Assembly (NCBI GenBank): GCA_036340635.1
Contig: JAYYYF010000023.1
Location: forward strand, 1-44,657
Length of the DNA: 44,657 bases
Origin: GCA-002728855 sp036340635
GTDB taxonomy: Bacteria > Bacteroidota > Bacteroidia > Flavobacteriales > Flavobacteriaceae
Reading direction: 5' to 3'
The notes under the pieces are model-generated. The model was given only the letters and a program-made list of their open reading frames with translations, was not told the origin of the DNA and made no database searches. This document shows positions 8,037-17,091 of this stretch, piece after piece. Position 1 is the stretch's first letter. Every line of letters begins with the position of its first letter. The translations under genes were made by a program, and so were the position numbers.

Positions 8037-8801
8037 TTAAAATTTTTCAAAAATTCCTAAACCAAAAAGTGCAAAATCATATCTCACTGGATCATTTGGA
8101 TCAAAACTCCTTAATTTTCTATCTAATTCTACAACAGCCTTATTGTCATTTTGGTTTCTTTTTAATAGGCCTAATTTTCTAGCTATATTTCCCGAATGAA
8201 TATCTAATGGAATGGATAATTGTGAGGGTTTCAAATTTTGCCAGATACCAAAATCTACGCCATGAGATTTTGAACGAACCATCCATCTTAAGAACATATT
8301 TATCCTTTTTGCTGCAGATCCTCTGGTTGGATCAGAAATATGTTTTTGAGTTCTTTCTTCATGCTGAATAGAAAAAAAAATAGACTTCAACTTATGAATT
8401 CTTTTCTGAAGATTTTTACATTCATTCCCTTTGGAAAAAATAGTTTCAAGACCTCCATAATTTTTATATATATTCTTCAAAGATTTAACAAAAAACTTAA
8501 AGTCCAAGCTGTTAAAAGTCCTGTAATAATAAAAATCGAGATCTTTCAGATCTTTTTTGCTATGATTCATAATAAAATTATAAGGTTCGTTGGACAATGC
8601 ACTCATCATAAGAAATGCGTTTTTAATAATACTTTCTCTTCTTCCCCAAGAAATTGTAGCTGTTAAAAAGGCAGATATCTCAACATCTTCCTTTTTTGTA
8701 TATTGATGAGGCACTTGAATGGGATCACTTTTTATAAAATCAGAATTTTGATAATAGTAAGATTTTTCATCTAAAAATTCTTTTAAATCTTTATAATTCA
8801 T
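8037..8801 (-). CDS. TIGR02757 family protein (DUF2400)
   Basis: A 254-residue protein of a family common in Bacteroidota and a few other phyla. Recognisable stretches are DPIQVPHQYTKKEDVEISAF near the N-terminus, TATISWGRRESI, then GSAAKRINMFLRWMVR and LDIHSGNIARKLGLLKR in the C-terminal half. The last two resemble the helix-hairpin-helix region of DNA glycosylases, and the family has been compared with that fold, but no activity is established to my knowledge. Its start overlaps the end of lolD by 4 bases, so the two are translationally coupled. Confidence 0.88.
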   Translation of the reverse strand: MNYKDLKEFLDEKSYYYQNSDFIKSDPIQVPHQYTKKEDVEISAFLTATISWGRRESIIKNAFLMMSALSNEPYNFIMNHSKKDLKDLDFYYYRTFNSLDFKFFVKSLKNIYKNYGGLETIFSKGNECKNLQKRIHKLKSIFFSIQHEERTQKHISDPTRGSAAKRINMFLRWMVRSKSHGVDFGIWQNLKPSQLSIPLDIHSGNIARKLGLLKRNQNDNKAVVELDRKLRSFDPNDPVRYDFALFGLGIFEKF

Positions 8802-9469
8802 TGAATAATTTTGCCGTCTTTTAGAACTATTTTCCTGTCTGACATGTCAGCAAACTTTTCATCATGAGTTACTATAACAAAAGAACAACCTTTATTTTTC
8901 CTTAGATCATAAAATAATTTATAGAGGTTTTTAGAATTTTCTGAATCCAGATTCCCACTGGGCTCATCTGCAAAAACAATTTTAGGATTATTTATAAGTG
9001 CACGTGCCACAGAAACCCTTTGCCTCTCTCCACCAGACATTTCTTCAGGCTTTTTGTTTGCCATTTTTAACAAATCCAATTCATCTAAAATTTTTTTAGC
9101 ATCATCCTTAACTTTTTTGTCATTTCTTTTAGAAATCCAGGAAGGCAAACAAACATTTTCTAAAGCAGTAAACTCTGGTAATAATTCATGGAATTGGAAA
9201 ATAAATCCTAATTTCTTATTCCTTAAGACTGCTTTTTCATTGCTACTTATATTTAAAATGGGGTTTCCATCAATTATTAATTCTGGGTTCTTTTTAAAAT
9301 CAGGTGCATCTAGCGTACCTAATATTTGAAGCAATGTTGTCTTTCCAGATCCTGAAGGGCCAACAATTGAAACTATTTCACTGTTTTCTATTCTAAGGTC
9401 TATACCCTTTAAAACATCAACATTTCCAAAACTTTTATAAATACTTCTGCAAGATATTATCGGATTCAT
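8798..9469 (-). CDS. lolD: ABC transporter ATP-binding protein, LolD type
   Basis: A 223-residue ATPase of the LolD/MacB/FtsE class, which powers extraction of lipoproteins from the inner membrane or related mechanotransmission. Walker A is GPSGSGKTTLL (from residue 37), the signature MSGGERQRVSVARAL (from 144), and Walker B IVFADEPSGNLDS (from 165). The sequence starts with the typical ISCRSIYKSFGNVDVLKGID. No permease is adjacent, as is usual for LolD in Bacteroidota. A second, separate Lol-like cassette begins at 41345. LolD is the best fit, but other members of this ATPase class cannot be excluded. Confidence 0.85.
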   Translation of the reverse strand: MNPIISCRSIYKSFGNVDVLKGIDLRIENSEIVSIVGPSGSGKTTLLQILGTLDAPDFKKNPELIIDGNPILNISSNEKAVLRNKKLGFIFQFHELLPEFTALENVCLPSWISKRNDKKVKDDAKKILDELDLLKMANKKPEEMSGGERQRVSVARALINNPKIVFADEPSGNLDSENSKNLYKLFYDLRKNKGCSFVIVTHDEKFADMSDRKIVLKDGKIIQ

Positions 9470-9538
9470 AGGGTGTTAAATTAATATTTTTATTTATTCA
9501 ATTTAATATATTTACAAAGAAAAATTAAATGTGATCAT

Positions 9539-10072
9539 ATGTCAACAATTTATTTTGGAGGAGGTTGTTTTTGGTGTACAGAAGCTGTGTTCCAAAGAGT
9601 TATTGGCGTTGAAAAAGTTACCCCTGGTTACATGGGAGGAATGACAAAAAACCCTACTTATAAAGAAATATGTACTGGAAAAACAGGTCATGCTGAGGTT
9701 ATAAAAATTACGTTTGAAGATAAAATTATTGACTTTGAAAGCCTTCTTTCTATATTTTTTAACACTCATGATCCAACAACGATTAATAGGCAAAGTAATG
9801 ATATTGGAACTCAATATAGATCAATCATTTTTTGCGAAAATCAAGACCAATTAAAATCCGCAGACTTATTTGTGAAAAATCTTGAAAAAGAAAGAATCTA
9901 TAATTCTAAAATTGTAACTGAGATTTTGCTAGCTAATATCTTTTATTCAGCAGAAAAAAATCATTTTAATTATTACAATGAAAACAAAAACCAAGTTTAT
10001 TGCAAAACAATAATTGAGCCTAAATTGAAAAAATTTATGACTGATTTCAATCAAAAGTTGAAAACTAAGTGA
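9539..10072 (+). CDS. msrA: Peptide-methionine (S)-S-oxide reductase
   Basis: Repairs oxidised methionine in proteins (S-epimer) using thioredoxin. The hallmark GGGCFWCTEAVFQ has catalytic Cys10. GHAEVIKITFE and FFNTHDPTTINRQSNDIGTQYRS follow in the normal order, and a C-terminal VYCKTIIEPKL supplies a likely recycling Cys155. At 177 residues, without a signal peptide, it is a cytoplasmic, single-domain form not fused to MsrB. It is divergent from lolD and its stop is one base from the convergent DUF6787 gene. Confidence 0.95.
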   Translation: MSTIYFGGGCFWCTEAVFQRVIGVEKVTPGYMGGMTKNPTYKEICTGKTGHAEVIKITFEDKIIDFESLLSIFFNTHDPTTINRQSNDIGTQYRSIIFCENQDQLKSADLFVKNLEKERIYNSKIVTEILLANIFYSAEKNHFNYYNENKNQVYCKTIIEPKLKKFMTDFNQKLKTK

Positions 10073-10073
10073 A

Positions 10074-10409
10074 CTAAGAATCTTTTTCTTCTTTAAAGAA
10101 AAACCCTAATCCAATTTTTTTGAACATCTTCTTTTGAAAACTCCAAAAGAAATTAAATTGAAGAAAAAGAGCCCCTATTATAATTAACAACAAATTATAT
10201 ATAGGGAAGATTGCAATGAATTTAACTGAATAATAAATAAAACTACCTAAATAATACTCTTCAAAGCTTTGTATTTTAAGATCAAAAAAATCTAATATTG
10301 GCGTAGTGAAGACAACGGACAAGCTTCCAGTAATACCAAAAACTACAAATATTATTATCATTTGAAAATTAGATTCAATACCCCATTTTTTCTTTAATCT
10401 ATCAAGCAT
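10074..10409 (-). CDS. DUF6787 family small membrane protein
   Basis: A 111-residue protein with two strongly hydrophobic segments (about residues 17-40 and 58-90) and a charged C-terminus. The LKKKWGI start, the FVVFGITGSLS segment and the final FFWSFQKKMFKKIGLGFF match a Bacteroidota-specific family often found after serA. It is translated from the serC-serA transcript with only two bases between it and serA. Its function is unknown. The C-terminal aromatic and lysine-rich tail probably faces the cytoplasm. Confidence 0.8.
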   Translation of the reverse strand: MLDRLKKKWGIESNFQMIIIFVVFGITGSLSVVFTTPILDFFDLKIQSFEEYYLGSFIYYSVKFIAIFPIYNLLLIIIGALFLQFNFFWSFQKKMFKKIGLGFFFKEEKDS

Positions 10410-10411
10410 TT

Positions 10412-11365
10412 TTATTTATTATAAAAAGATATGATCTGATCTGCAAGTTCTTTACCTATCCTTTCTTGAGCCTCAGAAGTTGCTGCGCCTATATGCGGAG
10501 AAAGCGAAATTTTAGGGTGCATTAAAAGCTTAATTGATGGTTTAGGCTCATTTTCAAAAGTATCTATACCTGCAAAAGAAATTTTTCCTTTGTCTAAAGC
10601 TTCCAGCAAATCAACTTCATTTACAACACCACCTCTTGCACAGTTAATAAGACCTGAAACATTTTTCATCAATTCAAAATGACTTTTATCAATCAAATAG
10701 TTTTTTTGAGAAGGGACGTGTAGAGTAATAAAATCAGATTCAGATAAAGCTTCTTTAAGACTAGTAGTCTTTATTTTTTTTTGAACAATTTGACCGTCAT
10801 AAAAAGAAAATGAAATTAGGGCCTCTTTCACATAATTGTCACTTGCAAGCACTTTCATTCCTAGACCTAAAGCCATTTTAGCAACTTCTTGTCCAATTCT
10901 ACCAAAACCAATAATACCAATAGTTTTACCTCTAATCTCTAATCCATTTGAATAAGATTTTTTGAGTGTTTTGAAATTAGCTTCACCTTGAAGAGGCATG
11001 TTTCGGTTTGAATCATATAAAAATCTAATTCCACAAAATATATGTGCAAAAACCAATTCTGCTACTGAAATTGAGGAAGAAGAAGGTGTGTTTATAACTT
11101 TAATTCCCTTTTCTCTAGCATATTCTACGTCGATATTGTCCATACCAACACCACCTCTTCCAATCATCCTGATCTCTGGGCAAGAATTAATAAGATCTTT
11201 TCTGACAACAGTTGCACTTCTTACAAGTAAAACCTCAATCTTAAGTTTATTTATGTGGTCGATTAATTTATCCTGAGGTACGTTTTCTATACTAACTTCA
11301 AAACCTGAAGCCTCGAGAGTCTTTAATCCAATTATCGAAATTCCATCATTAGCTAAAACCTTCAT
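10412..11365 (-). CDS. serA: D-3-phosphoglycerate dehydrogenase
   Basis: First step of serine synthesis: oxidises 3-phosphoglycerate to 3-phosphohydroxypyruvate with NAD. The Rossmann motif is GFGRIG (residues 153-158), and the catalytic triad is seen as CARGGVVNE (Arg244), FENEP (about Glu273) and SPHIGAAT (His291). At 317 residues it ends right after the catalytic domain. It therefore lacks the ACT domain that gives serine feedback in longer forms, so regulation must come by another route. The gene lies 4 bases after serC and before DUF6787, forming a minus-strand operon. Confidence 0.95.
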   Translation of the reverse strand: MKVLANDGISIIGLKTLEASGFEVSIENVPQDKLIDHINKLKIEVLLVRSATVVRKDLINSCPEIRMIGRGGVGMDNIDVEYAREKGIKVINTPSSSSISVAELVFAHIFCGIRFLYDSNRNMPLQGEANFKTLKKSYSNGLEIRGKTIGIIGFGRIGQEVAKMALGLGMKVLASDNYVKEALISFSFYDGQIVQKKIKTTSLKEALSESDFITLHVPSQKNYLIDKSHFELMKNVSGLINCARGGVVNEVDLLEALDKGKISFAGIDTFENEPKPSIKLLMHPKISLSPHIGAATSEAQERIGKELADQIISFYNK

Positions 11366-11369
11366 AAAA

Positions 11370-12437
11370 TCATTTATTAAATTTAACGTTAAGCTCCTGC
11401 ATACAATTAATTAATACCTTTACACTTTCAATTGGCAGAGCATTATATAATGACGCTCTATAACCACCAATTGAGCGATGCCCCTTAACTCCGCTAATAT
11501 TTTCTTTTTCTAAAAGCATGTCAAAAGACTTGGATAAATCATTGTCAATTAGATCGAAAGTAACATTCATTAAACTTCTATCTTGAAACTCCGCAAATCC
11601 TGTAAACAATTCATTTTTATCAATCTCCTCATACAGTAATGCGGCTTTCTTTGCATTAGTCTTATTTAGAACCTTAATGCTTTGTTTTTTAATCCATCTT
11701 AGGTTAAGAAGTGTAGCATAAATCGCAAAAACTGGGGGCGTATTAAATAAGCTTCCTTTTTCTATATGAATTTTGTAATTCAACATTGAAGGAATCTCTC
11801 GCGATACTTTCCCTAATATATTTTTTTTGACAGCAACCAAAGTAACCCCAGCTGGCCCAATATTCTTTTGTGCTCCAGCATAAATTAAATCATAACAGGA
11901 ATAATCAAATACTCTAGAAAAAATATCCGAACTTGAATCAACGACTATTGGTACATTTGCCTTTGGAACAACCTTATACTGAGTCCCATAAATAGTGTTA
12001 TTAGAGGTTAAATGGATGTAATCAATGTCATCTGGTATGTCGAACTTTTTCGGTATATGTTTGTACCCATTATCCTTAGAAGAGCTCAATTCAACTACTT
12101 CTCCAATAAATTTAGCTTCTTTAATTGCTTTTTCAGACCAGCTCCCAGTATTTAAATAACCTGCCTTCTTTTCTAAAAGATTATAAGCCACCATTAAAAA
12201 TTGTAAGCTTGCTCCACCTTGTAGAAAAAGCACTTCATATTCTTTCCCATCCAATCCTAATAGATCCATAGCTAAAGATTTGGCTTCTTCAATGATAAGT
12301 CCAATTTCTTTAGACCTATGAGACATTTCAATTATAGATAAGCCTGTTTCTCCATATTGAATTATTGCATTTGAAGAGCCATCAAAAACTTCTCTTGGCA
12401 AAATAGAGGGTCCTGCGCTAAAATTATGTTTCCCCAT
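11370..12437 (-). CDS. serC: 3-phosphoserine aminotransferase
   Basis: Second step of serine synthesis: transaminates 3-phosphohydroxypyruvate from glutamate using pyridoxal phosphate; it may also serve PLP synthesis. The protein begins MGKHNFSAGPSILP, the family's typical start, has FLQGGASLQF (about residues 71-80), and places the PLP-binding Lys191 in YAGAQKNIGPAG. The C-terminal GHRSIGGYRASLYNA segment is also diagnostic. Length (355 aa) is normal. It leads the serC-serA-DUF6787 operon. The 99-base gap upstream contains a near-match -7 box close to 12455 (minus strand). Confidence 0.96.
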   Translation of the reverse strand: MGKHNFSAGPSILPREVFDGSSNAIIQYGETGLSIIEMSHRSKEIGLIIEEAKSLAMDLLGLDGKEYEVLFLQGGASLQFLMVAYNLLEKKAGYLNTGSWSEKAIKEAKFIGEVVELSSSKDNGYKHIPKKFDIPDDIDYIHLTSNNTIYGTQYKVVPKANVPIVVDSSSDIFSRVFDYSCYDLIYAGAQKNIGPAGVTLVAVKKNILGKVSREIPSMLNYKIHIEKGSLFNTPPVFAIYATLLNLRWIKKQSIKVLNKTNAKKAALLYEEIDKNELFTGFAEFQDRSLMNVTFDLIDNDLSKSFDMLLEKENISGVKGHRSIGGYRASLYNALPIESVKVLINCMQELNVKFNK

Positions 12438-12536
12438 AAAATTTTAAAGTGCAAATATTGGAGTAATTATTTATTTATCATCATCAAAAGGGCATATTTT
12501 TTAGATAATTTTCAACAATGAATTGAATTCAAATAA

Positions 12537-13559
12537 TTATAATTTATTTAAAAAATCTACTGTGTCAATTTCATCTGCGTAGTCCCAAAGTTCAGGCTTT
12601 TGGCTTGAGCCAAAAGGAATGCTTTCCTTAGAAAAAACATTTGAAACAATACATTGTATCTTGTCTTTATTATTATTGATCTTATTAAAAAGACTATTCC
12701 TGTCTTTATAGTATTCAAAATAAGCAGTTGAGATAGGGGAAACCCAATTTGGATCTTCTTTCAATAAGAAAAATCCATTATCTATAAAATCAGCTTTATT
12801 AATAGAGTATAAAGCTTTGTTGTAGTTGTAGTTATTGCAATACTTGTCTAAATTAATGACTTTTGATTGATGGCTAATACCTTCCATTATTTTATTTATA
12901 TCATATCCCCTTGGAATAAAAATTTTTGAAACATTCCTACAGCCTAATCCAAAATATAATAGCAAATCATCTCCTAATCCTTGAAGATCCTCTTTGCTCT
13001 CTTTCCCAGTTATAACAGCTACACCAGTTTTATTATTTCTTATTATACTAGGGTAATTAGAAAAATAAAACTTGAAGTGCCGAACAGAATTATTGCTTCC
13101 TGTAGCAATAACGGCGTCAAATTTTTTGTCGTTAATATTTCCATCAATAAAATTTATGTATTTTTTAATGTCTTCTTTAAGACTGGAGATAAAAGGAATT
13201 AGAATTGAATCTTTTGATGAACACTTTATTAGAGCCTTATTACCAGTCACTAAGATGCAAATCAAATCATGTAAGCCAACAAGAGGAATATTGCCTGGCA
13301 TTATCATTAAAATTGTCTTAGGTTTTGAATTAATAATTTTATATTTCTCTAACCAAGTATCAATATTTTCTTTAGTAAGATTTTTACCCCACACCTTAAA
13401 CGCATTTAAAATATTTTTTCTTGTAAACCAATTATTTTCTCTCTCAGCAAGTTTTATTGACTCAAAAAAATCAGAATATTTTGAATTATTTAAACCAATA
13501 TTTCTAAAAAATTTACCCAAATTTTCTAGAAAATCATTTCCTTCTCTTTTCAACGTCAT
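12537..13559 (-). CDS. LuxC-like acyl-CoA reductase
   Basis: A 340-residue member of the LuxC/acyl-CoA reductase family, which reduces an acyl thioester to an aldehyde with a nicotinamide cofactor through an acyl-cysteine intermediate. It shows MIMPGNIPLVGLHD (about residues 86-98), an ATGSNNSVRHFKFYF stretch, and the likely active-site Cys207 in YFGLGCRNVSKIFIP. There are no luxA, luxB, luxD or luxE genes nearby, so this is not a light organ operon. It starts 57 bases from a divergent ferredoxin and lies upstream of serC. I recall the same neighbourhood in other flavobacteria. The physiological acyl substrate is unknown. Confidence 0.85.
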   Translation of the reverse strand: MTLKREGNDFLENLGKFFRNIGLNNSKYSDFFESIKLAERENNWFTRKNILNAFKVWGKNLTKENIDTWLEKYKIINSKPKTILMIMPGNIPLVGLHDLICILVTGNKALIKCSSKDSILIPFISSLKEDIKKYINFIDGNINDKKFDAVIATGSNNSVRHFKFYFSNYPSIIRNNKTGVAVITGKESKEDLQGLGDDLLLYFGLGCRNVSKIFIPRGYDINKIMEGISHQSKVINLDKYCNNYNYNKALYSINKADFIDNGFFLLKEDPNWVSPISTAYFEYYKDRNSLFNKINNNKDKIQCIVSNVFSKESIPFGSSQKPELWDYADEIDTVDFLNKL

Positions 13560-13582
13560 TTTTAATGAATAAAATTTAGTGT

Positions 13583-13590
13583 TAAATTTG
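13583..13590 (+). promoter_or_regulatory. Possible -7 box for the ferredoxin gene
   Basis: TAAATTTG matches TAnnTTTG exactly, 26 bases before the ATG at 13617, inside the 57-base divergent gap. No TTG lies at standard distance, so the -33 part is weak or absent. Confidence 0.4.
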
Positions 13591-13616
13591 CATCAAAAGA
13601 TAAAAAAAGTTTATCT

Positions 13617-13967
13617 ATGGCGATTATAATAACTGATGAATGTATAAACTGCGGTGCATGTGAACCGGAATGCCCTAACAACGCTATTTATGAAGGTGCT
13701 GAAGAATGGAAATATAGTGATGGTACTGATCTACTTGGAAATGTAACACTTACAAACGGTAAATTAGTTAATGCATCTGAATCACAAATCCCTGTATCTG
13801 ATGAATTTTATTTTATCGTCCCTGATAAATGCACTGAATGTAAAGGGTTTCATGAAGAACCTCAGTGTGCTGCTGTTTGCCCTGTTGACTGCTGTGTTCC
13901 TGATGAGCAAAATGTTGAAACTGATAAAGAATTATTAGACAAGCAAAAATTAATGCATAAAGAATAA
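13617..13967 (+). CDS. Dicluster [4Fe-4S] ferredoxin
   Basis: A 116-residue electron carrier. The first cluster motif is CINCGACEPECP (Cys9, 12, 15, 19). The second is split by an insertion, CTECKGFHEEPQCAAVCPVDCC (Cys72, 75, 84, 88, with extra Cys92/93), the pattern of 2[4Fe-4S] ferredoxins of the Allochromatium type with a loop between cysteines two and three. The two motifs are separated by about 50 residues containing a TLTNGKL stretch. It is divergent from the acyl-CoA reductase, to which it might pass electrons, although LuxC-type enzymes normally use NADPH. It is followed after 15 bases by ychF. Confidence 0.93.
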   Translation: MAIIITDECINCGACEPECPNNAIYEGAEEWKYSDGTDLLGNVTLTNGKLVNASESQIPVSDEFYFIVPDKCTECKGFHEEPQCAAVCPVDCCVPDEQNVETDKELLDKQKLMHKE

Positions 13968-13982
13968 AGAAGTCTAAGGAAA

Positions 13983-15077
13983 ATGAAAGCTGGAATAATA
14001 GGACTTCCAAACGTGGGGAAATCTACCCTTTTTAACTGTCTGTCTAACACAAAGGCTCAAAGTGCTAATTTCCCCTTTTGTACCATTGAACCGAACTTGG
14101 GTAAAATTAACGTGCCTGATGAAAGACTAAATGCTCTGGAAAAACTTGTTAACCCAGTAAAAGTAACACCAACTTCAATAGAAATAGTAGATATTGCCGG
14201 CCTAGTTAAAGGGGCAAGCAAAGGGGAGGGGCTTGGGAATAAATTTTTGGCAAACATACGTGAGACAGATACTATTATTCATGTTATTCGATGTTTTGAT
14301 GACAATGAAATAATTCATGTTGATCAATCCGTAAATCCACTACGTGACAAAGAAACGATAGAGTTAGAGCTGCAATTAAAAGATTTGGAAAGTGTTGAAA
14401 AAAAGCTTTCTAAAATTGAGAGAGCTTCTAATTCTGGTGATAAAAATGCGCAAAGAGAGAGTATTGTCCTTAAAGAAATTATTGAAAATCTAAAAAGTTC
14501 AAGAAATGTCAGAAGCATTGATTTGACTCAAGAAGACCGATTAAACTTTGTTAAACCATTGCAATTACTCACTGATAAACCTATTTTATACGTTTGCAAT
14601 GTTTCAGAAAATGATGTTGTTTTAGGAAATGATTATGTTAAAATGATTCAAAAAGCAGCCTTGTCTGAAGGATCTGAAGTTATCTTTTTGGGAATCAAAA
14701 TAGAGGCAGAGATTAATGAATTAGAAACTTATGAAGAACGTCAAATATTTATTGAAGATCTTGGGTTAAATGAACCGGGCTCTTCTAAATTAATAAAGTC
14801 TGTTTATAAACTTTTATCACTACACACATTTTTTACTGTTGGGAAAAATGAAGTTAGAGCTTGGACAATTCCCATTGATTCAAATGCCCAACAAGCAGCA
14901 GGTGTTATACATACTGATTTTGCAAAAGGTTTCATAAAAGCAGAAGTCTTCTCTTTTTTAGACTATGAAAAATATAAATCAGATGTTAAGATAAAAGAAG
15001 CTGGAAAAATGAAAGTAGAAGGTAAAGATTATATAGTCAAAGATGGTGACATAATTTACTTTAGGTTTAATGTATAA
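13983..15077 (+). CDS. ychF: Redox-responsive ATPase YchF/OLA1
   Basis: A universally conserved Obg-family P-loop protein of 364 residues that binds ribosomes and hydrolyses ATP instead of GTP. The G1 motif is GLPNVGKST (residues 7-15), G3 is DIAGLVKGASKGEGLG (from 70), and the G4 position reads NVSE (206-209) in place of NKxD, the change that explains ATP preference. A C-terminal TGS domain (about 278-362) includes FFTVGKNEVRAWTI and HTDFAKGFIKAEV. It sits 15 bases after the ferredoxin gene and probably shares its transcript. Confidence 0.97.
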   Translation: MKAGIIGLPNVGKSTLFNCLSNTKAQSANFPFCTIEPNLGKINVPDERLNALEKLVNPVKVTPTSIEIVDIAGLVKGASKGEGLGNKFLANIRETDTIIHVIRCFDDNEIIHVDQSVNPLRDKETIELELQLKDLESVEKKLSKIERASNSGDKNAQRESIVLKEIIENLKSSRNVRSIDLTQEDRLNFVKPLQLLTDKPILYVCNVSENDVVLGNDYVKMIQKAALSEGSEVIFLGIKIEAEINELETYEERQIFIEDLGLNEPGSSKLIKSVYKLLSLHTFFTVGKNEVRAWTIPIDSNAQQAAGVIHTDFAKGFIKAEVFSFLDYEKYKSDVKIKEAGKMKVEGKDYIVKDGDIIYFRFNV

Positions 15078-15100
15078 AGCAAATTTTATTTAATCTATTC

Positions 15101-15133
15101 TTGAGAATTAGAACCAAATAAATGATTTCTCAA
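15101..15133. repeat. 7-bp inverted repeat after ychF
   Basis: TTGAGAA (15101-15107) pairs with TTCTCAA (15127-15133) across a 19-base loop, 23 bases after the ychF stop. There is no T-run behind the second arm and the loop is long, so it is a poor intrinsic terminator. It may be chance or a protein site. It lies in the 142-base gap before parE, where I could not identify a clear promoter. Confidence 0.25.
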
Positions 15134-15219
15134 CAATTTAGAGGGATTTGTTAACTTCTTTGGATAAAATCAGTTTTAATTTTCAAATCCAAACTTTATT
15201 TTAGCCCATTATATAGAAA

Positions 15220-17073
15220 ATGTCCAAGACTCTATACACCGAAGAGAACATTCGTTCACTTGATTGGCGAGAACACATTCGTATGCGCCCAGGTATGTAT
15301 ATAGGAAAGCTTGGAGATGGCTCTTCTCCTGATGATGGAATATATATATTATTAAAAGAAATTATTGATAACTGTATAGATGAATTTGTCATGGGTGAAG
15401 GAAGGCAAATCGAGATTAATCTAGAAAAGGACAGAGTCAATATTCGAGATTATGGTCGTGGAATTCCTTTAGGTAAAGTTGTTGAAGTAGTTTCAAAAAT
15501 GAATACAGGTGGCAAATACGATACAAAGGCATTTAAAAAAGCCGTTGGTCTTAATGGCGTTGGGACTAAAGCAGTTAATGCGCTTTCTTCATCTTTTAAC
15601 GTTAAATCAAACAGAGAAAACAAAATCAAGTCAGTTTTTTTTGAATATGGAAATTTAATACAAGATAACCCTGTAGAATCAAGTGAAAAAAAACGTGGCA
15701 CAGAAGTAAATTTTATCCCAGACTCAAAAATTTTTAAAAACTATACGTTTAGGTTAGAATATGTTGAAAGGATGGTAAAAAACTATGTCTACCTAAATCC
15801 TGGCTTAACAATAAATTTAAATGGCAATAAATTTTCATCTAAAAACGGCCTTAGAGATCTACTTGAAGATCAGACTAATTCAGAAGATTTATGCTATCCC
15901 ATAATACATTTAACTGGAAACGACATTGAGATTGCTATAACACACAGTAAATCTCAATATAGTGAACAATACTATTCTTTTGTAAATGGTCAACATACAA
16001 CCCAAGGAGGAACCCATCATTCCGCTTTTCGTGAAGCATTAGTTAAAACAATAAGAGATCATTTTGGAAAAAACTATGACCCGTCTGATATTAGAAAATC
16101 AATTATTGCAGCAATTAGCATAAAAGTTATGGAGCCTATTTTTGAGTCTCAAACAAAAACCAAGCTTGGTTCTGCCGAAATGGGAGGTAAAATGCCATCT
16201 GTACGTGTTTATGTTAATGAATTTTTGGGAACTCAACTTGATAATTTTCTTCATAAGAATACACAGGTAGCAGAGGCAGTACAAGAAAAAATCATGCAAG
16301 CCGAAAAGGAAAGAAAAGAATTGTCAGGGATAAGAAAGATTGCTCGTGAACGGGCAAAAAAAGCAAGTTTACACAATAAAAAGTTAAGAGATTGTAGAAT
16401 ACACCTAAATGATTTAAAAAAAGATCAGAGATTAGAATCTACTATTTTCATAACAGAGGGAGATTCAGCTAGTGGTTCAATAACAAAATCGAGAGATGTT
16501 AATACCCAAGCCGTTTTTAGTTTAAGAGGTAAACCTCTTAATACCTATGGGATGAGTAAAAAAATTGTTTATGAAAATGAGGAATTTAACTTGCTTCAAG
16601 CTGCTCTTAACATAGAAGATAGTATTGAAAATTTGCGTTATAACAATATTGTTATTGCTACTGATGCAGATGTTGATGGGATGCACATTAGACTATTATT
16701 GATTACATTTTTTATTCAATTTTTTCCTGAATTAATTAAAGAAGGGCATTTATACATTCTCCAAACCCCTTTATTTCGAGTCAGAGACAAAAAAGACACA
16801 TTATACTGTTATTCTGAAAAAGAAAGGATTAATGCGATCAATAAATTGGGTGGAAAAGGAGAAATCACTCGCTTTAAAGGACTTGGTGAAATTTCACCTG
16901 ATGAGTTTAAATTTTTTATAGGAGATCAGATGCGTTTAGATCCTGTAATGTTTGATAGAAATGTAACTCCAGAGAAATTGCTAGAATTCTACATGGGTAA
17001 AAATACGCCTAACAGACAAAAATTCATTATTAATAACCTTAAAGTAGAATTAAACGTAGAAAATAATTTATAA
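15220..17073 (+). CDS. parE: DNA topoisomerase IV subunit B
   Basis: ATPase subunit of topoisomerase IV, which unlinks daughter chromosomes. The 617 residues run from SLDWREHIRMRPGMYIGK (GHKL ATPase entry) through DYGRGIPLGKV and GLNGVGTKAVNALS (ATP lid) to the TOPRIM domain with TEGDSASGS (Glu413 to Ser418) and TDADVDGMHI (Asp482, 484, 486). It is shorter than GyrB and its partner is directly downstream (18 bases), so ParE is favoured over GyrB. Sequence similarity to flavobacterial ParE as I remember it supports this. The two genes form an operon. Confidence 0.93.
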   Translation: MSKTLYTEENIRSLDWREHIRMRPGMYIGKLGDGSSPDDGIYILLKEIIDNCIDEFVMGEGRQIEINLEKDRVNIRDYGRGIPLGKVVEVVSKMNTGGKYDTKAFKKAVGLNGVGTKAVNALSSSFNVKSNRENKIKSVFFEYGNLIQDNPVESSEKKRGTEVNFIPDSKIFKNYTFRLEYVERMVKNYVYLNPGLTINLNGNKFSSKNGLRDLLEDQTNSEDLCYPIIHLTGNDIEIAITHSKSQYSEQYYSFVNGQHTTQGGTHHSAFREALVKTIRDHFGKNYDPSDIRKSIIAAISIKVMEPIFESQTKTKLGSAEMGGKMPSVRVYVNEFLGTQLDNFLHKNTQVAEAVQEKIMQAEKERKELSGIRKIARERAKKASLHNKKLRDCRIHLNDLKKDQRLESTIFITEGDSASGSITKSRDVNTQAVFSLRGKPLNTYGMSKKIVYENEEFNLLQAALNIEDSIENLRYNNIVIATDADVDGMHIRLLLITFFIQFFPELIKEGHLYILQTPLFRVRDKKDTLYCYSEKERINAINKLGGKGEITRFKGLGEISPDEFKFFIGDQMRLDPVMFDRNVTPEKLLEFYMGKNTPNRQKFIINNLKVELNVENNL

Positions 17074-17091
17074 CTCTTATGATAACTTTTT

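Noticed and set aside
12537..13559. Bioluminescence-type lux operon
   Set aside because: Only a luxC-like reductase is present; no luciferase, thioesterase or synthetase genes are nearby.
13072..13572. 166-codon ORF antisense to the acyl-CoA reductase
   Set aside because: Lies wholly opposite a clear gene, has no recognisable domain and follows from AT-rich codon use on the other strand.
15101..15133. Intrinsic terminator after ychF
   Set aside because: The 7-bp stem has a 19-base loop and no T-run, so it was kept only as an inverted repeat.
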